Source: Metabacillus niabensis (GTDB taxonomy: Bacteria > Bacillota > Bacilli > Bacillales > Bacillaceae). Taken from it: 64,000 nucleotides of DNA. This document shows, in pieces, positions 1-8,049 of this stretch; the first letter of the stretch is position 1, and every line of letters begins with the position of its first letter. Below the pieces are notes generated by a model, which saw only the letters and a program-made list of their open reading frames with translations, had not been told where the DNA came from and made no database searches. A program made the translations under genes and the position numbers. The stretch lies in assembly GCF_020524345.1 (NCBI RefSeq), contig NZ_JAIVLH010000017.1:62001-126000 (forward strand), in the 5' to 3' direction.

Positions 1-410
1 CTTATTCGTGAAAGTCCTGCAACAACATTAATTACAGCAGAAGGAGTGAAAGGAAAACACAAGATAAGAAAAAGTGGACTAAAGCCTCTGCGTTCAATCC
101 AAGTTAAAAGTCTCCTCATTCCTTTTTTTTCCTTAATCCTTTGGATCCATTTCCACTTGCCAAGCTTTCTCATGATAATAAATACAATAATAGCACCTGA
201 ACAAGCACCGATCCAAGACAATAAGAATCCCATCCAAAGTCCAAATGAATTAACATTTGCAACAATAAAAACAACAAGTGGCAAAAATGGCAAAAATGCT
301 TCTAACAAAGGCAATAATATCGCAAAAAATGGACCAAATGAACGATATGTTTCAAAAACTTCCATTAACTGTTCTAAAGTAAAAATATCCTGCAGTGTCT
401 CCAATATCAT
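1..410 (-). CDS. yhjE: TVP38/TMEM64 (DedA-like) membrane protein, cut by window edge
   Basis: Reading leftward from an ATG at 410 (preceded by the ribosome site TTGAGGAG), an open frame of 136 codons runs off the left edge, so the C-terminus is missing. The visible protein has hydrophobic segments near residues 25-50 and 55-80, a basic stretch (KLGKWKWIQRIKEKKG), then a segment with FPFTPSAVINVVAGLS. This pattern of an F-P-x-x-P-x motif followed by an N-x-x-A-G-L-S motif is typical of TVP38/TMEM64 (SNARE-associated/DedA-like) integral membrane proteins. Position next to yhjD and comK supports the B. subtilis yhjE ortholog. Function is unknown beyond a presumed membrane role. The + strand ORF at 46-429 is its shadow. 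Confidence 0.72.
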   Translation of the reverse strand, partial: MILETLQDIFTLEQLMEVFETYRSFGPFFAILLPLLEAFLPFLPLVVFIVANVNSFGLWMGFLLSWIGACSGAIIVFIIMRKLGKWKWIQRIKEKKGMRRLLTWIERRGFSPLFLILCFPFTPSAVINVVAGLSRI

Positions 411-567
411 CCAAAACTCCTCAAAATAACCTTTGTCTCTATTGTACACACTTATATTAAAACTTAAAAGAAAGAACATAATCTTAAGCCACATACTTGC
501 GAACATATACATCATCATTTATAATAAAAACAGAACACATGTTCCATCCTTTGTAGGAGGTCTTTTT

Positions 568-927
568 ATGACAAGAATTCCAAATGACATCAGAGACATG
601 ATTGAACAGTCTATTTACTTACCGATGGCTGTTTCCATCTTTAACAGAGATTTAGCTGTCATTGAACAAAGTCCTTTTAAATTACATCGGCCATACTTAA
701 CCATTGTTGAAGAATCGTTAAAACTTGCACAAAAAGATTTGTCAGAAATAAAACGTGAGCTTTATAAACGTAACATTAAAGTTCACCAAGTTGAACGCGA
801 TGAAGCATTTACTCTCTATTCTTTTATTTATAACGGCTATGAAGAGAAACACAATTATTTTAATCCCAGAATCAGAAACAAAGTTTCTGAAATAATGGAG
901 GAATACTTATTTAAACCAAAGAAATAG
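568..927 (+). CDS. yhjD: YhjD-like protein of unknown function
   Basis: A 119-residue soluble protein. The open frame extends upstream to 433, but the ATG at 568 carries a good ribosome site (GTAGGAGGT) and begins MTRIPNDIRDMIEQS, so it is the likely start. The protein is mostly alpha-helical and highly charged, with no signal peptide or membrane helix. Size and position (divergent from yhjE, close to comK) match B. subtilis YhjD. I recognise no catalytic motif, and the function is unknown. It is transcribed away from yhjE. Confidence 0.7.
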   Translation: MTRIPNDIRDMIEQSIYLPMAVSIFNRDLAVIEQSPFKLHRPYLTIVEESLKLAQKDLSEIKRELYKRNIKVHQVERDEAFTLYSFIYNGYEEKHNYFNPRIRNKVSEIMEEYLFKPKK

Positions 928-944
928 CGTAACTTGTAAATGAA

Positions 945-1000
945 GATAGCTCATATCCCTCCAACCGGGATGTATACCCAATCTTATTAGGTGAGCTATC
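945..1000. terminator. Two-stem inverted repeat after yhjD
   Basis: The outer arms GATAGCTCA (945-953) and TGAGCTATC (992-1000) are perfectly complementary. Within the intervening sequence ATCCC and GGGAT form a second stem. It follows the yhjD stop closely and could end transcription, but no T-run follows, so the terminator role is tentative. Confidence 0.4.
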
Positions 1001-1085
1001 ATCATCATGGTAAAAGTTAAGTTGATTCAGAATGTAGGTAATCCCTTCTACTATTCATATTTATATTCCAAGTTTGATTCTTTTA

Positions 1086-1658
1086 TCAGAAACGATTCAT
1101 TTTTCTGATGATTTGTTCATAGAAAGCATTAATCTCCTTTTCGTCTTTCGGTAAAAGCATCATATTTATTTTTCGTTGCTCCTGTTCAATTCGCGAAGAA
1201 ATAACCGCTCTTAATTGAGCCGTTCGGAACAGCTGATTTTCAAATGAACCGACAGACATCGGAACTGTAATTTGCTTTCCATTTGTAAAAGTAATTTCTG
1301 TATCATGTTCTTTTGTCGCTTTGTACTCTTTCACAAAACTATGCGCGATCCATGCACAATTAGCTTTAGTTGAGGCGGCTGTAGGAAAAAAATAGATCGA
1401 ATTTGCTGGATCAATCACAATAGGCGGCTTATGTGTAATATTAGCTATATCTTTGGACCCGGTTTTTCTTCCGCTATAACTGCTGCCAAAATAACGACAA
1501 CTTTGATCAATGACTTCCATCGGTCGTTTTTCAACAAAGATCTCCTGCTCATATTCCAGTATTTCAGAACAAAACTTATTTTCCCCAGGTAAAATTGCCA
1601 TTGTAAAACGATTAATAAAATAATCAGCTACTCTTTCTTTTGTTAAATCCTTCGCCAT
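1086..1658 (-). CDS. comK: Competence transcription factor ComK
   Basis: A 190-residue protein matching ComK over its length. Diagnostic stretches include the FGSSYSGRK-like block near residue 57, the THKPPIVIDP block, SxNGKxxxxP, and SFENQLFRTAQLR near residue 140. ComK is the master activator of genetic competence. It binds paired A/T-rich boxes as a tetramer, activates DNA-uptake genes and its own gene, and is destroyed by MecA-ClpCP. The start at 1658 has the ribosome site AGAGGTG. Gene order comK-small ORF-yhzC resembles B. subtilis. I saw no perfect AAAA-N5-TTTT pair upstream, though the region is A/T-rich. The protein looks intact, so competence may be functional if the uptake genes exist elsewhere. 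Confidence 0.93.
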   Translation of the reverse strand: MAKDLTKERVADYFINRFTMAILPGENKFCSEILEYEQEIFVEKRPMEVIDQSCRYFGSSYSGRKTGSKDIANITHKPPIVIDPANSIYFFPTAASTKANCAWIAHSFVKEYKATKEHDTEITFTNGKQITVPMSVGSFENQLFRTAQLRAVISSRIEQEQRKINMMLLPKDEKEINAFYEQIIRKMNRF

Positions 1659-1753
1659 TTTTTACACCTCTTTTAATAATTTTTAGGTAATATATCCCAT
1701 AAACTCAATCTATCATGTCTTTTTTTAGATATCTACATATTTACAAAAACTCC

Positions 1754-1800
1754 ACAAAAAAATGACTTCTTTTACATTCCTGTAAAGAAGTCATTCTTTT
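1754..1800 (-). terminator. Intrinsic terminator overlapping the end of the small ORF
   Basis: A stem of about 15 bp between AATGACTTCTTT (from 1761) and AAAGAAGTCATT (to 1795), with one bulged base. On the minus strand it is followed by seven T. It overlaps the stop codon of the 42-residue ORF and separates it from comK. T-rich sequence on the other side makes it potentially bidirectional. Confidence 0.75.
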
Positions 1801-1919
1801 TCATTAATATCAGCCAATCCATCATTTTGTTCATTTTGAATCTCATTACGATTCATTTCTATGCCAAAAACCGGATTTAAAGGAGTTGAAGACAATTCCT
1901 TCTCTCTTTCTTTTTTCAT
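1791..1919 (-). CDS. Small hydrophilic 42-residue protein between yhzC and comK
   Basis: An ATG at 1919 preceded by AAGGATGTGAT opens a 43-codon frame ending at a TGA at 1791-1793, inside a strong terminator. The product is 42 residues, starts MKKEREKELSSTPLNPVFGI and is very hydrophilic, rich in E, N and Q, with no Cys or Trp. Such composition resembles small acid-soluble or spore-core proteins, but I recognise no family signature. The ribosome site, initiator and terminator fit a real monocistronic gene. It is transcribed like comK but separated from it by the terminator. Confidence 0.6.
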   Translation of the reverse strand: MKKEREKELSSTPLNPVFGIEMNRNEIQNEQNDGLADINEKE

Positions 1920-2073
1920 GACATCACATCCTTAAAAATAGCATCTCCCTTTGTAAGGTTTTCATACATAAATCAAAATATTCCTATTAAATTTTTTAAA
2001 AATTTTAACAATTTGGTTGATTTTCCAGTTTAAATTCCATACAATATAAAAAAGGCATCAGGGGTGATATTTC

Positions 2074-2307
2074 ATGAAAAATAAAAAGTCATCGTACACT
2101 GAAATCATGAAGTCCCGTAACACGAAAAACGTTCCATCCGAGCAACCTGTATTAGACATGTATATTCAAATGATTTTGGATGAAGCGCTGTTTAACAGGA
2201 AGAAAGCATTGCTAGAAGAACGTATCAATGATGCACTTGACACAAAGAACAAAGCAGAATTTATGAAACTCTCAGATGAATACAGAGGAATGCGTAAGAT
2301 TGGATAA
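2074..2307 (+). CDS. yhzC: IDEAL-domain protein YhzC
   Basis: A 77-residue protein with an IDEAL domain (residues about 27-75). The signature ILDEAL is followed by a helix NRKKALLEERINDALD and a charged tail (SDEYR). IDEAL domains occur in small Firmicute proteins such as YpiB and YhzC, and their role is poorly known. The start has the ribosome site AGGGGTGAT. It is divergent from the comK side, as in B. subtilis, where yhzC neighbours comK. A terminator immediately follows. No membrane or export signal. Confidence 0.8.
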   Translation: MKNKKSSYTEIMKSRNTKNVPSEQPVLDMYIQMILDEALFNRKKALLEERINDALDTKNKAEFMKLSDEYRGMRKIG

Positions 2308-2335
2308 AGATCGCCGAAAGGTGATCTTTATTTTT
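2306..2335 (+). terminator. Intrinsic terminator of yhzC
   Basis: AAAGATCGCC, loop GAAA, GGTGATCTTT, then ATTTTTG. It overlaps the yhzC stop codon. Confidence 0.85.
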
Positions 2336-2716
2336 GGCTCCTAAACATACCAGAAAGGCCCAGCAAAAGATGCTGGGCCTCAGGTTGTGGACAAAGTAAA
2401 AATTGCTAACACTTCAGACTGATTGCTAATGTTGGGTTATAAAAAAGTTTGATTGAACCACGTCTTATTATGTTGATTTAACAAATATAAAAGAGCCTGC
2501 TTTTGAAAAAAAGATTGATCCAAACAGGCTCTTTAAATATTTCACGAGGACGATTTTCATAAAAAAGTTTGATCATTTTCTACCAGTGTTGCTCAACAAT
2601 CGCGCCATTTTCTGGAATAACTAATAAGCCTTTTATTAGCTATTAATGGTAACAATTATTTATTAATCTTCATCAATGTCATCTTCAAATTCAGAATTCG
2701 ATAAAATAAATTCTTT
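2336..2716. other. Non-coding stretch with two hairpins, left margin of the insertion-rich patch
   Basis: No supported gene. A 9-bp GC-rich hairpin lies at 2357-2379 (GGCCCAGCA / TGCTGGGCC) and a 10-bp stem with a long loop at 2490-2534 (AAAGAGCCTG / CAGGCTCTTT). Neither has a T-run. The sequence AAAAAAGTTTGAT occurs twice (about 2441 and 2561), which suggests remnants of insertion-sequence ends. The right part (2663-2716) is the disconnected 3' end of the SUKH gene. Confidence 0.5.
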
Positions 2717-3094
2717 TTAGTTAAGAGCTATTTCATCTACTTCTTCCGTTTCGTGATACCAAATATAAACTTTATTATCTATTACCATATCAACAATCCG
2801 AAAACACAATTTGTCTCCTGTACCATCTTCACCAATAGATATTAAATCATCCGCCAATCCTTCATCTCTTACTTCTTGATTTTGTCTTACAATATCATCC
2901 CAGGTTCTTTTTAAGTTTTTGGGGTCTTTAATAGGAAATAGAGTCCATTCACCAATTTGAGCATTGTTAGTTAATTTAAAAAGGTCTTTGTATTGGTTAG
3001 GGAAGGAAACACCTAATTGTTCTTCTGCTGATTTTATATTTATATCCGTAACTCCAGGTTTACTTGTTTCGATTAGATCGATTACATCGTTCAT
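2717..3094 (-). CDS. SMI1/KNR4 (SUKH) family immunity-type protein, premature stop
   Basis: A 125-residue product with the SUKH-1 pattern: an N-terminal helix with A-E-E-Q-L-G-V-S-F-P-x-x-Y, then LFPI, and a central ISIGEDGTGDKLCF block (G-x-G-D before a beta strand). SUKH proteins are mostly immunity proteins that neutralise polymorphic or contact-dependent toxins. No toxin gene lies nearby, so it is an orphan. Start supported by AAAGGGATGG. Oddity: directly after the TAA at 2717 the same frame stays open for 17 more codons (EFILSNSEFEDDIDED, stop at 2663), which looks like the usual SUKH C-terminus. The ancestral gene therefore probably spanned 2663-3094, and the present protein is truncated by one nonsense change. 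It may retain partial function. Confidence 0.75.
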   Translation of the reverse strand: MNDVIDLIETSKPGVTDINIKSAEEQLGVSFPNQYKDLFKLTNNAQIGEWTLFPIKDPKNLKRTWDDIVRQNQEVRDEGLADDLISIGEDGTGDKLCFRIVDMVIDNKVYIWYHETEEVDEIALN

Positions 3095-3234
3095 TAATAT
3101 ACCATCCCTTTAAATTCTTTTTACATAACATTTCTCGTTTTTTCTTCAAATACCTTCTTGAGCTATCCTGTCTTAAGATTAAAGACTAAAAAAATAGACT
3201 GCTAAAACAGTCCATCGTTGTTCGATTCTTGCGC

Positions 3235-3478
3235 CCGTTCGTAATATAAGTTTAACCAGTTTTTACTGGTTGAACTTTTTTTATTTGGTTTTAATATAGC
3301 GGTAGTCGGAGTAGAACGTAGCGCCCGTGGGACATGATCCCGTCCGCAAAACTGTTCACTCCCTACTTGTATAAGCATGTTTCAGGCTGGTTGGGACAAA
3401 GATCCCGTTTAACAAGCGAACCTATGACAGTACAAGGAGCTCTAGGGACAACCGACTAATCTTAATTTTACAAGGAGG
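3235..3478 (+). ncRNA. Candidate bridge RNA region of the IS110 element
   Basis: IS110-group recombinases are guided by a structured bridge RNA transcribed from the non-coding end upstream of the transposase (established for IS621). This leader has matching architecture: a hairpin AACCAG / CTGGTT near 3253-3268, then two separate small hairpins sharing the same stem GGGA / TCCCGT at 3329-3343 and 3393-3408, about 64 nt apart. Two similar internal loops are expected for the target-binding and donor-binding loops. The assignment is an inference from position and fold; guide bases were not derived. Confidence 0.45.
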
Positions 3479-3480
3479 AG

Positions 3481-4725
3481 ATGATGATGAATCCAGTAGT
3501 AGGTCTGGATGTTTCTAAAGGGGAAAGTCAGGTACAAGCATTCTTGGATAAGGGTCAACCCTTTCGTAAAAGTTTTAGTGTAAAGCATACTGTTGAGGGC
3601 TTAGAGAATTTATTAGGATTCTTAAAAGAAATTGAAAGAGTAGCTGATGGCAAGCAACCTTCGGTTATCTTAGAGTCAACAGGGCATTACCACTCTCCTG
3701 TTATTCAATTTTTGGAGGAACAGCAATATGTTTATATTATTGTGAATCCACTTATTTTTCATCGAGCAAGGAGTACAAGTTTAAGAAAGGTAAAAACAGA
3801 CGCTGTCGATGCCTATCTTCTTTGCGAACTATTCTATAAAGAAGAAATTGAGCCGTATAAGAAAAGAGGTATTCAACTCTTAAACCTTCGTAATCTTACA
3901 AGACAACAAGAGACAATTTCAGGAATATCTACACAAACCAAGGTACAGCTTCTAACAGTGTTAGATCAAGTATTTCCTGAATATAGAGGTGTCTTCGGTG
4001 ATTTATATTCGAAAGTCTCTTTACAGACTCTTTCCTTATTTCCTACTTCTGAACATGTACTAAATACTACCGAATCCGTCTTAACTGACAAGATTGTATC
4101 GTTATGTACCAGACGTTCAGAAAAGTGGGCAAAAGAAAAAGCACAAAAGCTTATGGAAGCAGCATTACGAAATCCATTTCAAAACAACTTGTATGAAAGT
4201 CATATTTTTAACTTAAAGATGTTAATTACCATCGTTCTTCAATATCAAGAGCACCTATCACAAATAGAAGCAGAAATAGATGCCCTAGCTAAAGAAATTG
4301 CAGAATATTAGATTGTCCAAACTATCCCTGGTATCGGAGAAAAGATTGCGGCAACAATCATTTCCGAAATTGGAGAAATAGATAGGTTTAATCATCCTAA
4401 AAAGTTAGTAGCCTTTGCAGGAATAGATCCTAGTGTTTACTCTTCTGGAAGATTTACAGCAACTCAAAATCGGATAACGAAGAGAGGATCTAGAAGGTTA
4501 AGGCAAGCATTATATATGGCCGTATACTGTGGAATTAGAGATGCCCGAAAGCAAAAGACGAGTGATACTGTTATTCCTCGGAATAAAAAATTAAGAGCGT
4601 TTTACGATAAAAAACGTGAAGAAGGTAAACCTTATAGAGTAGCAATTATCGCTTGTGTTAATAAGCTTTTACACTTGATTTATGCGCTATTAAAGAACAA
4701 GACCACTTTCCAAGAATTAGCTTAA
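3481..4725 (+). pseudogene. IS110-family transposase split by an in-frame amber codon
   Basis: One frame of 414 residues is interrupted only by TAG at 4309-4311. The N-terminal half has the DEDD RuvC-like domain: VGLDVSKG (first Asp), ESTGHYH (Glu) and KTDAVDAYLL (paired Asp). A coiled region follows. After the stop come the helix-hairpin-like IPGIGEKIAATIISEIG and the Tnp_20 domain with FAGIDPSVYSSG, where the conserved serine of IS110 recombinases lies, and KRGSRRLRQALY. Start at 3481 or 3484, after AAGGAGGAG. Without readthrough the product lacks the serine domain and should be inactive. The C-terminal part could start at the ATG at 4516 but would lack the Ser motif. Confidence 0.85.
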
Positions 4726-4750
4726 AAACTATATTTAACAATATAAAACA

Positions 4751-4783
4751 AAACCTTCCAATTATGAAAAACAGGAAGGTTAT
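4751..4783. terminator. Hairpin downstream of the IS110 transposase
   Basis: AACCTTCC and GGAAGGTT pair around a loop of about 13 nt. It marks the right part of the element and could stop transcription. A weak T-rich tract follows. Confidence 0.5.
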
Positions 4784-4973
4784 TTGGCATACTTATTTTT
4801 AGTATAACATCTATATTTTAATTTTTTTATTGAAAAATGTTGACAACTATTAGCTGGTTTTGTTGATGATCACTGTCCAAAATATGAGCAAATTAAAGTT
4901 ACATATAAATTTTTATAAGGAAAGATAGTGATTGCATGTGATAGAATTATCTTAAATGAGAGGTGGAGTTTTT

Positions 4974-5075
4974 ATGTCAATGTGGAATCCTGCTGGAATA
5001 CTTATATTCACCTTAATTATTGCAGCACTAATAGGTATTGTATTTTTAGGTATTAAGAAATTAAAAAGGAAATAG
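4974..5075 (+). CDS. Small single-helix membrane protein, 33 residues
   Basis: An ATG at 4974, preceded by GAGAGGTGGAG, opens 34 codons ending in TAG. The product begins MSMWNPAGIL, continues as one hydrophobic helix of about 21 residues (ILIFTLIIAALIGIVFLGI) and ends in KKLKRK, a positive-inside tail. This layout is typical of small membrane peptides of Bacilli. No family is recognised. The strong ribosome site and clean topology support it as a gene despite its size. Confidence 0.5.
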   Translation: MSMWNPAGILIFTLIIAALIGIVFLGIKKLKRK

Positions 5076-5213
5076 GCGCAAATCTTATTCAAGAATGGCG
5101 CCCTATAGCAGTAGACTCGATTTCAAGATAACCTTTAAAGACATTAATTTAAAGCTGAAATTACTATGTAGTCAATTGATTTTAGAAATTACATTAGGAT
5201 ATCCCCTTTGTTT

Positions 5214-5522
5214 CTATGCACCTTTAAATCTTACTAAGAACGGAGTTAACAGAGAACCAATAAACGCTAAGAATACTCCAATAGAAAAAGTCAATAAAAC
5301 ATTATTAAAAGGTGATAGAAAGTTTACAAATATTAACATTGGTAAAATAGTAAGAAGAGTAACGATAAAACGTCCAGAAACAGTAATACGATGCTTCATA
5401 CCACAATTTTCACATATAATTGGTTTGTATACCCATCCCCAAAACGACCGATAAATATTATTCCAACTAAAAGGCACATTGCATTTTTTGCACTGCTGCA
5501 CAGCACGCACCACCTTCACCAT
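5214..5522 (-). CDS. TIGR04104-type CxxC-20-CxxC zinc-ribbon membrane protein
   Basis: A 102-residue protein. The N-terminus has CKKC (residues 11-14) and about 22 residues later CENC, forming a C-x2-C...C-x2-C ribbon that probably binds zinc. Two hydrophobic segments follow at about 53-71 and 75-95. This matches the Firmicute family of cysteine-rich tiny membrane proteins named for the CxxC-20-CxxC pattern, of unknown function, often found in accessory DNA. The start at 5522 has a moderate ribosome site (AGGAAAAAGG, close to the ATG), and a later GTG cannot be excluded. The + strand frame at 5095-5454 is its shadow. Confidence 0.65.
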   Translation of the reverse strand: MVKVVRAVQQCKKCNVPFSWNNIYRSFWGWVYKPIICENCGMKHRITVSGRFIVTLLTILPMLIFVNFLSPFNNVLLTFSIGVFLAFIGSLLTPFLVRFKGA

Positions 5523-5744
5523 AACCTTTTTCCTAATTTTAACATAATTTAATTATTGTTATGCTACAATCTCCCTCAATAAAGAATGTAAAATCTAACG
5601 ATTTCTCCTGTTTGCTTAGATTTTCATAGTAGTTTTGTTTCAAAAATTACCTTCTGTATGAATAAATATATATTATTAGGATAAAATTGGATTTATGAAG
5701 AAAATGACTCATAGCTTACTAACCAATCCCTTACAGAAATTGGG

Positions 5745-5945
5745 TGATTAGTAAAAATATGATCGCACTGGTGGATGTCCACATATCTCATGGAGGTCAA
5801 CCCTCCCATGCCTCACAGAGTGTTCGCTCTCAAATTCCTTCGTCCAACCTTTCCATGAGGTGGATGTCAGTTACGCTGGCCCACAGGGTCCTTGCCCGAA
5901 GTATTGTTGCTTTACTGACTAATCCGTGCTTCAAATGTTCCTAAA
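5745..5945 (-). ncRNA. Candidate structured RNA downstream of the intact IS110 transposase
   Basis: This segment is richer in G and C than its surroundings and contains several short complementary pairs, e.g. TCATGGAGG / CCTCCCATG-like arms. GGTGGATGTC is repeated at about 5770 and 5861. In the IS1111 branch of the IS110 family the guide RNA lies on the 3' side of the transposase, which fits this position. The + strand ORF at 5744-5944 crosses it and is not a credible protein. The assignment is an inference. Confidence 0.35.
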
Positions 5946-5989
5946 TCTTTAATACCTAACTACTTTATCTAATCTAATCTACAACATTA

Positions 5990-7285
5990 TTAACCGGCTA
6001 TTTTTACATTCTCTGATACTGCCATATGAGGAATATCCTTTAACATCTTTTCTTCACAAAATTCAAAATGTTTTTTACCTATGGCAAAGAGTATACGTAT
6101 GAGCTTATTACACAAAGCTATCAGAGATTGCATCTTTTTCAATGGGTTATCAGGTCGTTGTGTATAATAGGTATGGAGTGCTTTAAAAGCTGAATTCTTC
6201 GCAACGAGTATCATACAAACTCTGAACAACAGAGCACGAAGTTTCTTTCTACCTCGCTTCGTAATCCTTGTTTGTCCCTTATGCTTACCAGACGTATTTT
6301 CCTTAAGACTTAACCCAGCGAGCTTAATGATTTGCCTAGGATGGGAGTACTCATTTAGATCTCCGACTTCTGCAAAAAAGCCTGCGACAGTATCTCTTCC
6401 AATTCCCTTGATGGCAAGCATCTGTTGAACGCCAGGTATTTGATCAATTAATGCATCTATTTTGGCATCCAATTCTTCGAATTTAGACTGAATTAACTCA
6501 TATTTAGCTATCAATGTCTGTAATTCTAATTTCGCCATATCTGCCCCTTGACGAATACCAATAGATTCACGGGCTGCTTGTTTTAAGTCCTGAATCTTAC
6601 TAAGACCTACACTGCGTTTAACAGCTTTTCTTAAGTGATTTAATAGGTCCTGATCAGAGAAATGTACAAGTTCATGTGGTAATACATTTAACTTCAAAAA
6701 TTGTAAAGCTGCTTTACCTTCCCAATTCTTAAAAACCGTTAAAAATTCAGGGAAATATCGGTCAATCCAGTTATGAATTTGACCTTGTACAATTTGTTGG
6801 TCAACAGTTAAGAGATCACGAATTTTCTTAGCCACACGGAGTTCTGCATAAATTCCTTGAGGAATAGTTGGTTCAGCATATCTCCCGTCCTTGACCAATT
6901 GCGCAATAACTCTAGCATCTTTTATATCGTTTTTAGTTGGTGAATTATCATCTAATTCCTTACTTTTCTTTACGTGTAATGGATTAACTAACACAAATTT
7001 AATCGTATGTTCTCTAAGCATGTAAGCTAAATTGAACCAATAATGGCCTGTCGGCTCCATACCGACAATCACTTGATTCATCGTTTGAGCTTGCATAAGT
7101 TGTGAGATCCAATTAAGAAAATGGTGATATCCTTCTTTTGTATTTTCAAAGTAACAAGGTGAGCCAAACTCTAATCCTCTAAAATCCTGAGCTCTGGCTA
7201 CATGTTTGAATTTGGCAATATCTACTCCGATAATAAGTGTTTTAGGAGTAATTTGAGCGATTTTCTTATTTTGGTTATAATTCAT
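5990..7285 (-). CDS. IS110-family transposase (DEDD / serine recombinase), intact
   Basis: The 431-residue product starts at the ATG at 7285, which has the consensus site AGGAGG nine bases upstream; the longer frame to 7375 lacks one. The DEDD domain is intact: IIGVDIAKFKH (Asp), GMEPTGHYW (Glu), and NDIKDARVIAQL (paired Asp). A middle helical region is followed by IKGIGRDTVAGFFAEVG and the Tnp_20 domain with LAGLSLKENTSGKHKG (conserved Ser-Gly), KRGRKKLRALLFR and a C-terminal helix. All catalytic positions appear present, so it is probably active. It resembles the fragment at 11203 but not the elements at 3481 or 8050. Confidence 0.9.
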   Translation of the reverse strand: MNYNQNKKIAQITPKTLIIGVDIAKFKHVARAQDFRGLEFGSPCYFENTKEGYHHFLNWISQLMQAQTMNQVIVGMEPTGHYWFNLAYMLREHTIKFVLVNPLHVKKSKELDDNSPTKNDIKDARVIAQLVKDGRYAEPTIPQGIYAELRVAKKIRDLLTVDQQIVQGQIHNWIDRYFPEFLTVFKNWEGKAALQFLKLNVLPHELVHFSDQDLLNHLRKAVKRSVGLSKIQDLKQAARESIGIRQGADMAKLELQTLIAKYELIQSKFEELDAKIDALIDQIPGVQQMLAIKGIGRDTVAGFFAEVGDLNEYSHPRQIIKLAGLSLKENTSGKHKGQTRITKRGRKKLRALLFRVCMILVAKNSAFKALHTYYTQRPDNPLKKMQSLIALCNKLIRILFAIGKKHFEFCEEKMLKDIPHMAVSENVKIAG

Positions 7286-7476
7286 GATAGGCCTCCTGGT
7301 CATGATAGATTTGTCCTTTTCGCTTGCCAGCTTTGGGACATTATAATCATACCAAGAGGTCTTTTTGATACTCAAATCTCATTTTCATTCATTACAGGAA
7401 TGCTGGCCGATTGTTAAAAAAAATAATGACCATTGTTCAACCAATCTGCCCCTTTAGCATAATAAAAAATGCTGCA

Positions 7477-8048
7477 TCAAGCAGTATCTAAAAAATTCTT
7501 ATATAGCTCACGCCTCAAATGTCCACTTAGATAAGCGTATACTCTGGTGGTTTCGCTCTTTTCGTGTCCCATCAAATTCTGTATGACCTCTAGTGGTGCC
7601 CAATTATTAATAAGTGTAGTTGCATAGCTATGTCTAAGTTGATGTGGATGAATGCACTTATTTATTCCTGCTCTTTTGGAAATCTGTTTTATTACATATC
7701 TCATCTGTGCAATACTCATTCAATGTGGTGCTCGAATCGTTACGAACAGAGCCTGTTGATCATCTGTCCTATCTTTCCAAATATCTTTTTAACCAGATAC
7801 TACATCTAGTGTTAAAATACACTTCTCTTTCTTTTTTACCTTTTCCAAAAACGATAACAGACTGTTCTGCAAAGTTGATGGAATGCTTATCTAGGTTTGC
7901 GACCTATCCAATCCTACAACCGGTTGAATACATAAACTCAAATAACGCTTTCTCAAATGTAGTATCACAGGCTTTACGAAGTAATTCAATCTCCTCTTCT
8001 GTTAAAAACTTAGGGTTAGTAAAGGACGTTTGGTCAATGGAGAGCTCG
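7477..8048 (-). pseudogene. Decayed tyrosine recombinase (phage-integrase/XerD type)
   Basis: The C-terminal 80 codons are open and carry HPHQLRHSYAT (catalytic H-x-x-R) and LMGHEKSETTRVYAYL (the final His and Tyr), typical of the tyrosine-recombinase catalytic core. Upstream on the same strand the homology continues as FLTEEEIELLRKAC and FMYSTGCRIG (first catalytic Arg), but it is broken by TAG where Glu is expected, by a frameshift near 7760, and by TGA just before the MSIAQMRY start. The N-terminal core-binding domain is missing at about 8048, where an IS110 fragment begins. It is a non-functional relic, probably of a mobile element. Confidence 0.82.
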
Positions 8049-8049
8049 A

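Larger units (their letters stand above)
3230..4790 (+). mobile_element. IS110-family insertion sequence, inactivated
   Basis: The element comprises a non-coding left part of about 250 nt, a transposase frame broken by an amber codon, and a short right flank with a hairpin. IS110 elements lack clear terminal inverted repeats and make no obvious target duplication, so the limits are estimates. The long structured left flank is characteristic of IS110-group elements. Confidence 0.65.
5700..7440 (-). mobile_element. IS110-family insertion sequence with intact transposase
   Basis: One full-length IS110-type transposase with about 150 nt of non-coding sequence on its 5' side and a structured non-coding region of about 280 nt on its 3' side. 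Exact ends are not visible because the family lacks clear inverted repeats. Confidence 0.65.

Noticed and set aside
46-429. 127-residue + strand ORF
   Set aside because: Antisense of the partial yhjE gene, whose frame has a clear ribosome site and family motif.
1659-1760. ComK autoregulatory boxes
   Set aside because: A/T-rich, but no AAAA-N5-TTTT pair at the required spacing was found.
2357-2379. Terminator
   Set aside because: A good stem but no T-run, and no gene directly upstream; listed only as a hairpin.
5744-5944. 66-residue ORF
   Set aside because: It covers the structured non-coding end of an IS110 element; composition and start context do not support a gene.
7286-7375. N-terminal extension of the intact IS110 transposase
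   Set aside because: The ATG at 7285 has the consensus AGGAGG at proper distance and the extension does not resemble the family.
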